A stretch of 64,000 bases of DNA from Massilia sp. W12 (GCF_037300705.1 NZ_CP147776.1:992001-1056000), one strand, 5' to 3'. Shown: positions 41,819 to 51,767, counted from the first letter of the stretch. Program-made: numbers and translations. The notes: generated by a model not told the origin, from the sequence alone.

Positions 41819-44062
41819 ATGAAAGCAGCCAACAGCAAGATGCAGCGCGGCTGGCTGCGCATGACAATTTCACGCAAGATCAGTCTGGCCGTGGTGGCGA
41901 TTGTGGTGCTGTGCGTCGGCGCGATGGCGGCGATCACCAGCTCTAATTTGAAGCGCGGCTTTTTGAACTATCTGGACGATTTGCAATTGCGCGAAATCGC
42001 CCCGGTGCGCGATGTGATCGCCGAGCGTTATAAAACCGAAGGCAATTTCGACTGGTTGCGGCGCAACCGGCTGGAGATGAAAAAAATCTTTGACTCCGTG
42101 CGCGGCAACCCCGGCAAATCCGGCGCCGCCGGCGCATCGCCGGGTGACGGCGCCGGGCCTGACATGCGCGATGGCGCGCCGCCGCAGCTGGCCGATGGCC
42201 CGCCGGGGCCGCCACCCGCGCAGCCGGTCAGTGGCCCCGGCATGGGGAAGCGGGTGACGATTTTGGATGAACAGGGCCAGAAAGTCATCGGCCCTGATCC
42301 CATGCCAGGCGCCGGCAGCATGCCGCTGATGGCGAATGGCAAACAGGTCGGCACATTTTATCTGGCCGATGCCGATGTGATGCAACTGCGTGAAGCGGCC
42401 CCGCTGCGCGACGCCATCATGGCGCGCTTTCAAAGCGAAGGCAATTTTGAATGGCTGCGCCACAATCGTGCGGAAATGCGCAAAATCATGGAAAGCGTGC
42501 GCGCTGCGCCGCGCGGCTGGCCGGGGCCGGGCCAGGCCGGGCCGGATAACTGGGGCGGCATGCCGCCGCACGCGCCAGGAAGGGATGGCCCGCCGCCGCA
42601 ATTGGCGCACAGCGGCGCACCACCGGATCCGCCGCCGCATGAATTACCGCCGCCCGGCGCGGAAGGCCCGCGCGGCGATGGCAAGCAGCGGCGCGGCCCG
42701 CTGCCGGGCCAAACTGCGCATGACCCATTGGGATATGGCGGACGTTTGAGCATCGTCGATGCCGAGGGGCGCAAGGTGATCGGCCCCGATCCAATTCCCG
42801 GCTCCGGCAGTATGCCGATTGTGGTTGAGGGCAAGCAGGTCGGCACGATTTTTCTGGCGCGTCTGGATCAGATCGGCGCCGCAGCCGATCCTTCCAGCGC
42901 GCTCAATTTCGTGCGCGGCCAGATGCGCGACACCATCTGGCTGGCGCTGGCGCTGGCGCTGTTGGCGATTCTCCTGGCGCTGGCATTGGCGCGGCATTTT
43001 TTGCGCCCGATTATGGCCCTGCGCCAAGTGACGGAAAAAATCTCACGCGGCGAATTTGATGCGCGCGCGCCATTATTGGGCAGTGATGAACTGGCGCAAC
43101 TGGCGCAGCATGTGAATCAGATGGCCGAAACATTGGGACAGGCCGAACAGCAAAGACGGCAAATGATGGCCGATATTGCGCATGAATTGCGCACCCCGCT
43201 GACGGTGGTGCGCGGTGAGATTGAAGCCCTGCTCGACGGCATTCGCAAGCTCGACAAAAAAGCCATGGAATCGCTGCATACTGAAGTGCTGCGCTTAAAT
43301 AAAATGGTGGACGACATTCATCAACTCACCTTGGCCGATGTGGGCGATTTGCATTTCCAATTTGAAGAAACAGACTTGATTGAAATGCTGGAACCGGTGT
43401 TGCTGCGCTATCAGCTGCGCGCCAACAAGGCAGGTCTGGAATTGCACTGGCAACTGCCGCCCTTGCATGCGCCGCTGAAAGCGGACAGCGGACGCTTGAC
43501 CCAGGTCATCACCAATTTGCTGGAAAACAGTGTGCGCTACACCGATGCGCCGGGGCGCATTGTGTTGCAGGTGGAAATCGGCGAGGCCTGGGCCAACATC
43601 ACGATTGACGACTCCGCCCCCGGCGTGCCGGCCGGCGCGCATGAGCGCTTGTTTGAGCGCCTGTTCCGGGTCGATCGCGCGCGCAGCCGGGCGCGCGGCG
43701 GCAGCGGTCTGGGCTTATCGATTTGCCAGGCGCTGGTGCAGGCGCATGGCGGTAAAATCCAGGCTGGCCCATCGCCCTTGCAAGGCGTGCGCATGAGCAT
43801 ACATTTGCCTTTGTGCGCGCCGCCCTGCCCGCGTGCGGCGCAGGAGGCCGGGCAGGGTTTGATGCTGGAAACGGTTGAATTGAAAGTGGTCGGCGGGCGC
43901 GCCGTGTATCCGCCGCAGATGGTGGAGCAGGCGCGCGAACGCGAGCGGCTTGAGCAGGCGCAAGCTTTGGAAGCGCAGTCGCAAAAGCAGCCAGAAGACA
44001 GCGCCGGCCAGCCGCGCGCACGCGCAGTGGGCAACGGCGATACCGGGCCAGGCCCGCTTTGA
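41819..44062 (+). CDS. Sensor histidine kinase with duplicated extracytoplasmic region
   Basis: A 747-residue kinase. TM1 lies near residues 22-42 and TM2 near 372-394. The periplasmic part consists of two related modules (about 56-184 and 190-355). Each has (L/A)-R-E-(I/A)-A-P-x-R-D, G-N-F-(D/E)-W-L-R, and K-V-I-G-P-D-P-(M/I)-P-G-(A/S)-G-S-M-P near its end, separated by Pro/Gly-rich spacers. HAMP follows, then H-E-L-R-T-P-L (phosphoacceptor His), the N-box L-L-E-N-S-V-R and G-S-G-L-G-L. A Gln/Glu/Ala-rich tail of about 80 residues follows the ATPase domain. It pairs with the BaeR/OmpR-type regulator 42 bases downstream; a BaeS-like envelope-stress role is a guess. Confidence 0.92.
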   Translation: MKAANSKMQRGWLRMTISRKISLAVVAIVVLCVGAMAAITSSNLKRGFLNYLDDLQLREIAPVRDVIAERYKTEGNFDWLRRNRLEMKKIFDSVRGNPGKSGAAGASPGDGAGPDMRDGAPPQLADGPPGPPPAQPVSGPGMGKRVTILDEQGQKVIGPDPMPGAGSMPLMANGKQVGTFYLADADVMQLREAAPLRDAIMARFQSEGNFEWLRHNRAEMRKIMESVRAAPRGWPGPGQAGPDNWGGMPPHAPGRDGPPPQLAHSGAPPDPPPHELPPPGAEGPRGDGKQRRGPLPGQTAHDPLGYGGRLSIVDAEGRKVIGPDPIPGSGSMPIVVEGKQVGTIFLARLDQIGAAADPSSALNFVRGQMRDTIWLALALALLAILLALALARHFLRPIMALRQVTEKISRGEFDARAPLLGSDELAQLAQHVNQMAETLGQAEQQRRQMMADIAHELRTPLTVVRGEIEALLDGIRKLDKKAMESLHTEVLRLNKMVDDIHQLTLADVGDLHFQFEETDLIEMLEPVLLRYQLRANKAGLELHWQLPPLHAPLKADSGRLTQVITNLLENSVRYTDAPGRIVLQVEIGEAWANITIDDSAPGVPAGAHERLFERLFRVDRARSRARGGSGLGLSICQALVQAHGGKIQAGPSPLQGVRMSIHLPLCAPPCPRAAQEAGQGLMLETVELKVVGGRAVYPPQMVEQARERERLEQAQALEAQSQKQPEDSAGQPRARAVGNGDTGPGPL

Positions 44063-44104
44063 TACGGTATCATGCCGGGCTTTTGCAGACAGGGGAGGGA
44101 AGGC

Positions 44105-44776
44105 ATGCAACAGATCTTGATCGTTGAAGATGATGTGAAAATCGCGCAAATTCTGATCGATTATTTGCGCGCCAGCGAATACGGCGTGACGCACCTTGAA
44201 AACGGCCAGGACGCGCTTGACTTGCTGCGGCGGCAAAGCTTTGATCTGGTTTTGCTGGACTTGATGCTGCCGGGCTTGGACGGCTTGGAAGTATGCAAAG
44301 GGGTGCGCATGTTTTCGCAAGTGCCGATCATCATGATCACGGCGCGGATTGATGAAATCGACCGCTTGCTGGGTTTGGAAATGGGCGCTGACGACTATGT
44401 ATGCAAACCATTTTCGCCGCGTGAAGTGGTGGCGCGCGTGAAAGCGCATTTGCGCCGCACCGGCAAGCTGAGCGCGCCGCCGCCGGCGCAGGGCTTCACA
44501 GTCGAGCGCGACGCCTTGCGCATCCTGGTCGATGGCGCGGCGCTGCCGCTGACCCCGGTTGAATTCCGTTTGCTGGCGGAAATGATTGAGCATCCCGGCC
44601 GTGTCTATTCACGCATGCAATTGCTGGACTTGTTGCACGAAGATCAGCGTGACACGAGTGACCGCGCGGTCGATTCCCATGTGAAAAATATCCGTAAAAA
44701 AATCAGTGCGCGCCTGCCCGACACGGATTGCTTGCAATCTGTGTATGGTGTTGGTTATCGATTTGAAATGCCGTAA
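44105..44776 (+). CDS. OmpR/BaeR-type response regulator
   Basis: A 223-residue protein. The receiver has the acidic pair V-E-D-D, phosphoacceptor Asp in V-L-L-D-L-M-L-P-G, and K-P-F. A winged-helix DNA-binding domain follows (residues 125-222) with L-T-P-V-E-F-R-L-L and V-Y-S-R-M-Q-L-L-D-L, ending in V-Y-G-V-G-Y-R-F. The start MQQILIV was chosen over an upstream ATG that adds 11 residues without domain character. It is the cognate partner of the preceding histidine kinase. Confidence 0.93.
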   Translation: MQQILIVEDDVKIAQILIDYLRASEYGVTHLENGQDALDLLRRQSFDLVLLDLMLPGLDGLEVCKGVRMFSQVPIIMITARIDEIDRLLGLEMGADDYVCKPFSPREVVARVKAHLRRTGKLSAPPPAQGFTVERDALRILVDGAALPLTPVEFRLLAEMIEHPGRVYSRMQLLDLLHEDQRDTSDRAVDSHVKNIRKKISARLPDTDCLQSVYGVGYRFEMP

Positions 44777-44947
44777 CACTAATCTTTTTGCGGTAAATGC
44801 ATCCATGCGGCAAGATTGAGATGAAATTTTGCGGTTTTCGCATTTTTTTCCTGGTCCCGGACTGTTTGTTGCCGGCTGCAAACAGGTACAATAAAAGCGC
44901 AGGGGCTGCCAAGCGTGACCTGAACCCGGAATTGACAGGAAAGAATA

Positions 44948-46150
44948 ATGCTCGAAGCAAGCGAAATATTGAACGCCAGCATCTTGATTGTGGACGATCA
45001 ACCGGCCAATGTGACCTTGCTGCGTCAAATGTTGCGCAAGGCCGGTTACACCAATATTTCCTCGACCATGACGCCGCAGGAAGTTGCGCGCATGCATCAG
45101 ATCTATCAGTACGATTTGATTTTGCTTGATCTGATGATGCCTGGCATGGATGGCTTCCAAGTGATGCAGGCATTGAAAGAGGATGCGCCGGACGATTATC
45201 TGCCGGTGCTGGTGATCACCGCCGAACCGGCGCACAAGTTGCGCGCTCTGAAAGAAGGGGCCAAAGACTTTGTCAGCAAGCCGGTCGATCTGCTGGAAGT
45301 GCAGACCCGCATCTACAATATGCTGGAAGTGCGGCTGCTGTACAAAAAGCTGGAAAACTACAACCGCATGCTGGAGCAGCGCGTGCTGGAGCGCACTGCA
45401 GAGTTGCGCGCCAGCGAGGCCCGTTTCCGCCGCCTGACTGAACTGTCTTCCGACTGGTATTGGGAACAGGATGAGCATGGGCGCTTCACCAAAGTTTCCG
45501 GCCCGGTGCTGGAAATGCTGGGCATTGTGAGCGATCCCGATGCGCAAGACGATGCTTCCTGGAACCGCGAAGAGCGCGCCGCCCTGGCGCAGGCGCTGGC
45601 CGAGCGCAAGCCCTTCCTCGATTTTGTGTATTCACGCACCAACCCGGACGGTTCGCATCAATATCTGCAAACCTCGGGCGAGCCGATGTATGACGATGAA
45701 GGCCGTTTCATGGGCTATCGCGGCATCGGCATCGACATCACCGAGCGTATGCGGCCGGAAGAAGGCTTGCGCCGTTTCCGCCGCGCCATGGAAGTGATTT
45801 CCGACGCAATTTTCCTGCTCGACCGCAACAGCATGTGTTTCGTCGATGTGAACGACACCGCCTGCGAGCTGGTCGGCTACAGCCGGGGACAATTGCTGGG
45901 CCTGGGGCCTGCGGCGCTGGGCATGGGTTCACGCGATGTGCTGGACCAGGTGTTTGATGAAATCGTCACTGGCGAACAGGGCCATCAATTCCAGCGGCGT
46001 GAATTGCGCCGGCGCGATGATAAACAAGTCCCGGTGGAAATCCATTGGCAAGCCGCACGCCGCACCGGCGAAGAGCGCATCATGGTGGCAATCGCCAAGC
46101 GAATCGAAGAAGAACCGCCGGTGCGTGATGAATACGGGAATGAGTATTAA
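44948..46150 (+). CDS. Receiver-PAS-PAS signalling protein without kinase output
   Basis: A 400-residue protein. A receiver domain (residues 10-125) has V-D-D-Q, D-L-M-M-P-G-M-D-G and S-K-P. A short coiled coil leads to two PAS domains (about 155-265 and 275-385), the first ending with G-I-G-I-D-I-T-E. No histidine kinase, GGDEF or other output domain follows. It is complete, so it probably acts as an adaptor or modulates a separate kinase. It is co-oriented with the HK/RR pair but separated by 171 bases and probably has its own promoter. Confidence 0.88.
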   Translation: MLEASEILNASILIVDDQPANVTLLRQMLRKAGYTNISSTMTPQEVARMHQIYQYDLILLDLMMPGMDGFQVMQALKEDAPDDYLPVLVITAEPAHKLRALKEGAKDFVSKPVDLLEVQTRIYNMLEVRLLYKKLENYNRMLEQRVLERTAELRASEARFRRLTELSSDWYWEQDEHGRFTKVSGPVLEMLGIVSDPDAQDDASWNREERAALAQALAERKPFLDFVYSRTNPDGSHQYLQTSGEPMYDDEGRFMGYRGIGIDITERMRPEEGLRRFRRAMEVISDAIFLLDRNSMCFVDVNDTACELVGYSRGQLLGLGPAALGMGSRDVLDQVFDEIVTGEQGHQFQRRELRRRDDKQVPVEIHWQAARRTGEERIMVAIAKRIEEEPPVRDEYGNEY

Positions 46151-46178
46151 ACCGCCTGTGATTTGCACAACATGAAAA

Positions 46179-46207
46179 ACGGCAGCGATTGCGCTGCCGT
46201 TTTTTTT
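46179..46207. terminator. Bidirectional terminator
   Basis: A perfect stem ACGGCAGCG/CGCTGCCGT with ATTG loop is flanked by A residues upstream and seven T residues downstream. It lies between the converging receiver-PAS gene and M4 protease gene and can serve both. Confidence 0.9.
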
Positions 46208-46215
46208 GTTCCCGC

Positions 46216-48024
46216 TTATTTATAACTGCCCACCAAGGTGGCGTTATTCACCGCCTGCTTGGCCGACAGCAACAGATACCATGTGCCGCCAGCCGGTCTG
46301 CTGATGGTGATGCTTTCCGTGTTCGTGCTGCCGTCTGATTTGCGCAAATAGCTGGTGACGCTGGGCGCGCTGCCGCGTTGCAGATACAGATTGCCATTTC
46401 CCGTACCGCCCGAGAGTTTGAAGGTCAAACTGCTTTTGCCTGCTGGCACGGACAGACTGTACAAACGGCTGGCTGCGCTGGCCAAACTGCCGCTGTTGAC
46501 GCTTTGTCCATTGATCAAGGTCACAGTTTGCGTTTGCGTGGCGCAACTGACGCCGACGGCCTGGAATGCGGCTTTTACCGCTGCGACTTGCCAGCCGCGC
46601 GCTTGCGCTGCTTTTTCCACCCCGCAGGCGGCGGCATTGAAGGTGCTGGTTTGCGTCCAGTGCAGGCGGTTGGCGTCAGCCATCACCTGAAACGCCATCT
46701 TGGTGTTCCAGCCCGGCGTGGTGGCCAGCAGATAAAATGCCTTATTGAAAATGCCGCTGCCGTAATGCACATCCGTAGTGCTGCTGAATTTGCTCTGATG
46801 ATCCAGCGATTTCCCATCTTTGCCCGGTTCCGCCATATAGCGGATAGCGCCATCCGCTTTCAATACTTCGGCGCCAACCAGGAAATCATTTTTGCCGCGC
46901 AAATAGTATTCCGCCGCTTCCCCTGCCATATCCGAAAACGCCTCATTGATCGAGCCCGACATGCCGGAGTACACCAGGCCCGAATTGTGTTCAGTGAAAC
47001 CGTGTGAAATTTCATGCGCCGCCACATCCAGCACGGTCAGCGGGTAAATACTGGCGTCGCCATCGCCAAACACCATCGCGCCGCCATCCCAATATGCGCC
47101 GCCATAATTATTGCCATAGTGCACCTTCATCACCAGCGGCGGATTGACTGCCGTCACGCCGACCCAGGCTTTGTACATATTCTGAATCACACTGCCAAAG
47201 AAGTGCGCATCATTCAAGGGCGAAAACGCGCCATTGACCGCGTCGGCCTCGCTGCGCGGGCAGTTGAATTGATAGGGCGCCGGGGTATCGCTGCTGCCGT
47301 TGCGCATATGCAAGGTCTTCACATCGGCATTGCTCATGCTGCAATCATCGCTCACCTGCAGCGCGCCATACGTGACACCGTATTCATATTTGCCGGTCTT
47401 GCCATTGCCGCCCGGCCCTTGCGCATCTTTATGCGCCAAGCCTTCCCATTGCTGGAAAATCTCACCGCTCATCGCATCTACCATCATAGTCGGGCGGCTG
47501 GCTTTGCCATGCTGATGGGTGAGTATGGAAACCAGATAAAACAGTTGCGCGCGCTGCTGCGCATCCAAGCGCACATACAGCTTGGCCTGCTCATTGCTGC
47601 TGGCGCTGATGGCGGCGCGCTGCTTTGCCAGCGCAATCGCCGCTTGAGCGGACAGCGCCGGCTTGGCTTGTCCGATATCCTGGGACAGATCGCGCAACAT
47701 GGCGCCGGAGAATTGTGGCGCGCCTTGCTGTTTGCGGCTTTCCACCACCGCCTCACCCCATACCGGCACGCCTTGCCAGTATTGCTGATAGCGCGTGACT
47801 TCAACCCCGCTGGCAGCGTAATGCTGGCGGCGCAAGGGCTTCAATTCTTCCGCGTGCAGACCGGTCACACTATGTGCGGTGGCGGCAGGGGAGAGCAAAC
47901 CCTGACTTTTAGCGGCTTGCTCCAAATCCACGCGTTGTGCGGCATGGGCTGAGAGGGCACCCAGGGCCAGGGCGCACAGCAGGGTGTTGTGGCGCAAGCG
48001 GAAACAGCGTTGTTGTTTTTGCAT
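46216..48024 (-). CDS. Secreted M4 metalloprotease with PPC domain, copy A
   Basis: A 602-residue thermolysin/vibriolysin-type protease. Signal peptide to about residue 29; FTP inhibitory propeptide (Y-Q-Q-Y-W-Q-G-V-P-V-W-G-E-A-V near 85). The catalytic domain has the zinc motif H-E-I-S-H-G-F-T-E-H and the third ligand/Glu region [11 protein letters not shown]. The C-terminal bacterial pre-peptidase (PPC) domain spans about residues 500-602. It is clearly paralogous to the M4 gene at 51.8-53.6 kb. It probably digests extracellular protein. Confidence 0.95.
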   Translation of the reverse strand: MQKQQRCFRLRHNTLLCALALGALSAHAAQRVDLEQAAKSQGLLSPAATAHSVTGLHAEELKPLRRQHYAASGVEVTRYQQYWQGVPVWGEAVVESRKQQGAPQFSGAMLRDLSQDIGQAKPALSAQAAIALAKQRAAISASSNEQAKLYVRLDAQQRAQLFYLVSILTHQHGKASRPTMMVDAMSGEIFQQWEGLAHKDAQGPGGNGKTGKYEYGVTYGALQVSDDCSMSNADVKTLHMRNGSSDTPAPYQFNCPRSEADAVNGAFSPLNDAHFFGSVIQNMYKAWVGVTAVNPPLVMKVHYGNNYGGAYWDGGAMVFGDGDASIYPLTVLDVAAHEISHGFTEHNSGLVYSGMSGSINEAFSDMAGEAAEYYLRGKNDFLVGAEVLKADGAIRYMAEPGKDGKSLDHQSKFSSTTDVHYGSGIFNKAFYLLATTPGWNTKMAFQVMADANRLHWTQTSTFNAAACGVEKAAQARGWQVAAVKAAFQAVGVSCATQTQTVTLINGQSVNSGSLASAASRLYSLSVPAGKSSLTFKLSGGTGNGNLYLQRGSAPSVTSYLRKSDGSTNTESITISRPAGGTWYLLLSAKQAVNNATLVGSYK

Positions 48025-48090
48025 ATCGATTCCTGTGAGATAGGTGAAATGCTGCCGCCATACAGCGCGGCAGTGTGGGGCTGGGGAAAT

Positions 48091-48135
48091 GCCGCCCGTG
48101 CGGGCGGCGGAGTAAGGCTGAGGCAGGCCTCAGCC
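48091..48135. repeat. Two perfect GC-rich hairpins downstream of M28 copy A
   Basis: GCCGCCCG-TG-CGGGCGGC (48091-48108) and GGCTGAGGC-AG-GCCTCAGCC (48116-48135) lie just beyond the M28 copy A stop on the minus strand. They may stabilise or terminate its transcript; no T run follows. Confidence 0.55.
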
Positions 48136-48142
48136 GGAATGC

Positions 48143-49681
48143 TTACATCGGTTTGTAGGTGACATTCAAGGTATAGGTCGAGCTTCTATAGCCATTGATC
48201 ATCACATACACATCAGTGGGGGAGGTTTCGAGCAGGTTGCAAGCTTCAGTCGAATTTGAGCCATCTGATTTGCAGTCATACACGCTGATGCTGGCTGGCG
48301 CGCCTTTGCGCACATACAAATCCAAATCGCCCGTGCCGCTGGTGCTGACACGCACCTGGTTGCCGCCCTGTGCGCGGAAGGGGCCGAAGAATTTGGTTTC
48401 ATTGCGCGCCAGCGAACCGCTAAAGGTTTCGGTGCGATCGCCGGATGGCGCCGTGGCGCCCTGGCTGCCCAACTCCACCGCATACGCAGCCGCCAGTTTG
48501 GCGAATTTCAATGCATGCTCAGCCTGACCGCCGCTGTTGGCGAAGGTGTCATTAGCGGTGTGGATGTTCGGGTTATAGCTGTTCATCGGCGCTTCAAACG
48601 GCATCGAGGTGACATAACCTTTGGCATACCAGGATGCATGGTCAGAGCAGCCATAGCCGCATTTGTCATAGCCGATCTTGATGCCCGGCAGATAGGCCGA
48701 GATCAGATTGGCCAGGAAATTGGTCTGCAAATTGTCGGTGTAATCGGTGTACAGATAGATATCGTTGGCGCCGCCCTTGTAATTGGTCATGTCCAACTGC
48801 AAGACCCCGACCACATTCACATTCTCATTGGCGAATTTGGTCGCAATTTCCTGCGAACCGCGCAAGCCGACTTCCTCTGCGGCATACGCCATGAGCTTGA
48901 TAGTGCGGCGCGGCTTATAGTTTTTCACCAGCATGGCGCGCAGCGCTTCAGTCAGCGAGGCCACGCCGGAAGCATCGTCATCCGCACCGGGCGCGCGCGT
49001 GGTTTCATTCACACCGCCTTGCACGATGGAATCCAGATGGGCGCCCATGACCACCACTTCACTGGCGTTATCCGTCCCTTTAATGGTCAGAATCACAGAT
49101 TTTTGCAGCCAGCTGTGGTTGAACTGTTCCACCGTGATATCGCTGCGGCCAGCGGCCATGGTTTGCCATTTTTGCAGCAGCCAGTTGGAAGCGGCGACCC
49201 CGCTTTGCGTCTGGTAATAGCGATTCGTGAAATTCGACAGATCGATGATGGTTTGCGCGATATTGGAAGCTTGCAGTTCCGGCAGAACCTGCTTCACCAC
49301 AGCCTGCTGCGCCACCATATAGCTCGGACGGCCTGCCGCCAGCAATGTTTTGCGCGGGCCTTGCAAAGCGGCCAGCCCCTGGCTTTCGCTGTCATGCAGG
49401 ATGAAACCGCCGCAGCGCTTCAAATCTTTGTGGATCAGATCGGATAATTCCTGCAACTGGCTTTCGCTGATCTGGGTCAGATGCACTTTTTCGACAGCGG
49501 CAAGGCCGGCCCCCGGCAGGATCTGGGCCGAGCGGCGCACTTGTTGTTTAGGCGCGATTTTCTGCAGCTGTTGCAAGGCGGCGTCGCCCAGCGTGATCCA
49601 GTGCAATTTTTCTTGGGCGAAAGCGGGGGAGGTCAGGCAGGCGGCTGCCAGTGCAACGGGGAGCAAACGTTTGACAAACAT
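48143..49681 (-). CDS. Secreted M28 aminopeptidase with PPC domain, copy A
   Basis: A 512-residue leucyl-aminopeptidase-type enzyme. Signal peptide to A-F-A (about residue 20), then an inhibitory propeptide. The M28 catalytic domain has co-catalytic zinc ligands in V-V-M-G-A-H-L-D-S, A-P-G-A-D-D-D-A-S-G, Y-A-A-E-E-V-G-L-R-G (Glu-Glu), and the C-G-Y-G-C-S-D-H-A-S disulfide/His segment. The C-terminal PPC domain ends in Y-T-L-N-V-T-Y-K. The start MFVKRLLPVAL was chosen for the signal peptide. It is the neighbour and paralogue of the next M28 gene and works with the M4 proteases in peptide breakdown. Confidence 0.95.
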   Translation of the reverse strand: MFVKRLLPVALAAACLTSPAFAQEKLHWITLGDAALQQLQKIAPKQQVRRSAQILPGAGLAAVEKVHLTQISESQLQELSDLIHKDLKRCGGFILHDSESQGLAALQGPRKTLLAAGRPSYMVAQQAVVKQVLPELQASNIAQTIIDLSNFTNRYYQTQSGVAASNWLLQKWQTMAAGRSDITVEQFNHSWLQKSVILTIKGTDNASEVVVMGAHLDSIVQGGVNETTRAPGADDDASGVASLTEALRAMLVKNYKPRRTIKLMAYAAEEVGLRGSQEIATKFANENVNVVGVLQLDMTNYKGGANDIYLYTDYTDNLQTNFLANLISAYLPGIKIGYDKCGYGCSDHASWYAKGYVTSMPFEAPMNSYNPNIHTANDTFANSGGQAEHALKFAKLAAAYAVELGSQGATAPSGDRTETFSGSLARNETKFFGPFRAQGGNQVRVSTSGTGDLDLYVRKGAPASISVYDCKSDGSNSTEACNLLETSPTDVYVMINGYRSSTYTLNVTYKPM

Positions 49682-49820
49682 GGATTTCCTTTGTAATTGG
49701 ATTCTCCGCCCAAACAGGCGGGCGATGGCGCCGGCGGATGCCGGCAAAACGCCAGGCGCACGGCACAGTAAAAACTGGGGGGTAGCGTGGCTTGGCGGTG
49801 ACTGAAGGGGGACGGAAAAG

Positions 49821-49849
49821 AAAAAAAACGCGGGCATTGCTGCCCGCGT
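49821..49849 (-). terminator. Terminator after M28 copy B
   Basis: On the minus strand, ACGCGGGCA/TGCCCGCGT arms (loop of four bases) run into eight T residues. It lies 125 bases beyond the M28 copy B stop and so separates the two M28 transcription units. Confidence 0.88.
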
Positions 49850-49973
49850 AAAACTCTCATTCTCACTACTCTCTCCAGCAGAGCCGGTCAGCTTGCGGCT
49901 GACCGGCAATGCACTGCACTGGCCCTGTGCACAGGGCCGCCGGCTGCTGCGGGCAGGCAGCCGGTAAAATTGC

Positions 49974-51521
49974 TTACTGCGCCTTGTAGGTCACAGTCAG
50001 GTTGTAATTGCCTGCCGTGTACCCATACACCAGCACATACACATCGGTATTGGTGGTTGAGGTGGTGCTGCAGGTTTCAGTGGAAGTCGAACCATCCGAT
50101 TTGCAGCTGTAGCTGGTGGTGGTCGGCACGCCGCCTTTCTTCACATACAGATCGATATCGCCGCTGCCGGTGGTCGAGGCTTTAAACGTGCCGTTCGCCG
50201 CCAGCTTGAAGGGGCCGAAAGACTTCGAGGCGCCGCGCGCTAAAGAGCCGCTGAAGGTCTCAGTGCGATCGCCCGACGGCGGCGCAGCGCCCTGGCTGCC
50301 CAGCTCAATTGCGAAAGCCGCCGCCATCTTGGCGAACTTCAGCGCATGGTCAGCCTGATTGCGGCTGTTGGCGAAAGTATCGTTGACGGTGTGGATGTAA
50401 GGATTGCTCGAATTCATCGGCGATTCAAACGGCATCGTCGTGAAATAGCCTTTGTTAAACCAGGAGGCATGATCCGAGCAGGCGTAGCCGCACTTATCGC
50501 TGCCCACCGTCACGCCCGGCAGATAGGTCGTGATCAGGTTTTTCACGAAAGCGGTTTGCTGCACGTCAGTGTAGTCGGTGAACAGATAGATATCGTTCGC
50601 GCCGCCTTTGTAGTTGGTCATATCGAGTTGCATCACGCCGACCACATTCGCATTGCTGCTGGCGAAGCTGTTGGCGATTTCCTGCGAACCGCGCAAACCG
50701 ACTTCTTCCGCCGCATACGCCATCATCTTGATGGTGCGGCGCGGTTTATAGCCATTCGCGACCAGCGCGCGCAGCACTTCGGTCATGGTGGCGATGCCGG
50801 ATGCATCATCATCCGCACCCGGGGCGCGCGTGGTTTCAGTGGTGCCGCTGGTGTTGATCGAATCCAGATGGCCGCCCAGCACCACGATTTCATTCGGATT
50901 GTCCGTGCCGTTAATGGTCACGATCACCGATTTTTGCTTCCAGCTGGCGTGCGTGAATTGCGCCACGCTGATATCGGTGCGGCTGCCGGCGATGGTTTTC
51001 CATTTATTCATCAACCAGGCCGAAGCATCCACCCCGCCCTGGGTCTGGTAGTAGCGGTTGACGAAGTTCGACAGATCATTGATGGTTTGCGCAATATTGC
51101 TTGCCTGCATATTCGGCAGCACTGCGTTGACCGTGCTTTGTTGCGTGATCGCATAGCTCGGACGGCTGGCTTTCACCGCCAGCAGATTGTTGCGGCCGGC
51201 CAGCGCGGCGCGGCCAGCGGCTTCGGTCGGATGGAACATAAAGCCGCCGCAGCGTTTCAGCTCATGGTGCACAGCATGTGACAGCGCAAACATTTGTTTT
51301 TCGCTGACTTGCACCAGATGCGCTTTTTCACCATCGGCCAGACTTTGCGCGCCGTTGTCGGCCATCACGCTGTGTTTGGCGATGGCTTGCGGCGCCATTT
51401 TTTGCAATTGTTTATAAGCCGCGTCACCCAAGGTGATCCAGTGCAGCTTGTCTGCTGCAAAACTGGGGGCGGACGCCAGCAACAAGGCTGCGACTGCAGC
51501 CGGAATCAGTTTCTTTACCAT
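49974..51521 (-). CDS. Secreted M28 aminopeptidase with PPC domain, copy B
   Basis: A 515-residue paralogue of copy A with the same domain order. Signal peptide M-V-K-K-L-I-P to A-P-S-F-A-A; propeptide D-K-L-H-W-I-T-L-G-D-A-A shared with copy A. Zinc ligands V-V-L-G-G-H-L-D-S, A-P-G-A-D-D-D-A-S-G and A-A-E-E-V-G-L-R are all kept, as is C-G-Y-A-C-S-D-H-A-S. The PPC domain has T-S-Y-S-C-K-S-D-G-S-T-S. An upstream in-frame ATG lies before the true signal peptide and was rejected. Confidence 0.95.
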   Translation of the reverse strand: MVKKLIPAAVAALLLASAPSFAADKLHWITLGDAAYKQLQKMAPQAIAKHSVMADNGAQSLADGEKAHLVQVSEKQMFALSHAVHHELKRCGGFMFHPTEAAGRAALAGRNNLLAVKASRPSYAITQQSTVNAVLPNMQASNIAQTINDLSNFVNRYYQTQGGVDASAWLMNKWKTIAGSRTDISVAQFTHASWKQKSVIVTINGTDNPNEIVVLGGHLDSINTSGTTETTRAPGADDDASGIATMTEVLRALVANGYKPRRTIKMMAYAAEEVGLRGSQEIANSFASSNANVVGVMQLDMTNYKGGANDIYLFTDYTDVQQTAFVKNLITTYLPGVTVGSDKCGYACSDHASWFNKGYFTTMPFESPMNSSNPYIHTVNDTFANSRNQADHALKFAKMAAAFAIELGSQGAAPPSGDRTETFSGSLARGASKSFGPFKLAANGTFKASTTGSGDIDLYVKKGGVPTTTSYSCKSDGSTSTETCSTTSTTNTDVYVLVYGYTAGNYNLTVTYKAQ

Positions 51522-51693
51522 GTCGTGTCTCTCTCTATCCCTAGTATTTGAATTCCTCCGTCGCACATGGCGGCGGGGCGGGTATTGTGTTTTGTTGCGG
51601 TAAAGCGTGGCAATCGCGTGCCGGAGCGGGTGCTGATGAAACAGACTTGCTGCGCCGCACCCTGGCGCGCTGTGCTGTTACAGCTTGCGGAAA

Positions 51694-51756
51694 GGCGGCA
51701 GACGAAACCGTCTGCCGCCCGGAACATCATCTGAAGGGACGGGGCAGCCCCGTCCC
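51694..51756. repeat. Two perfect hairpins downstream of M4 copy B
   Basis: GGCGGCAGACG-AAAC-CGTCTGCCGCC (51694-51719, 11-base stem) and GGGACGGGG-CAG-CCCCGTCCC (51736-51756) lie just past the M4 copy B stop on the minus strand. They parallel the pair found after M28 copy A. Confidence 0.6.
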
Positions 51757-51767
51757 GCAGCACAGAA

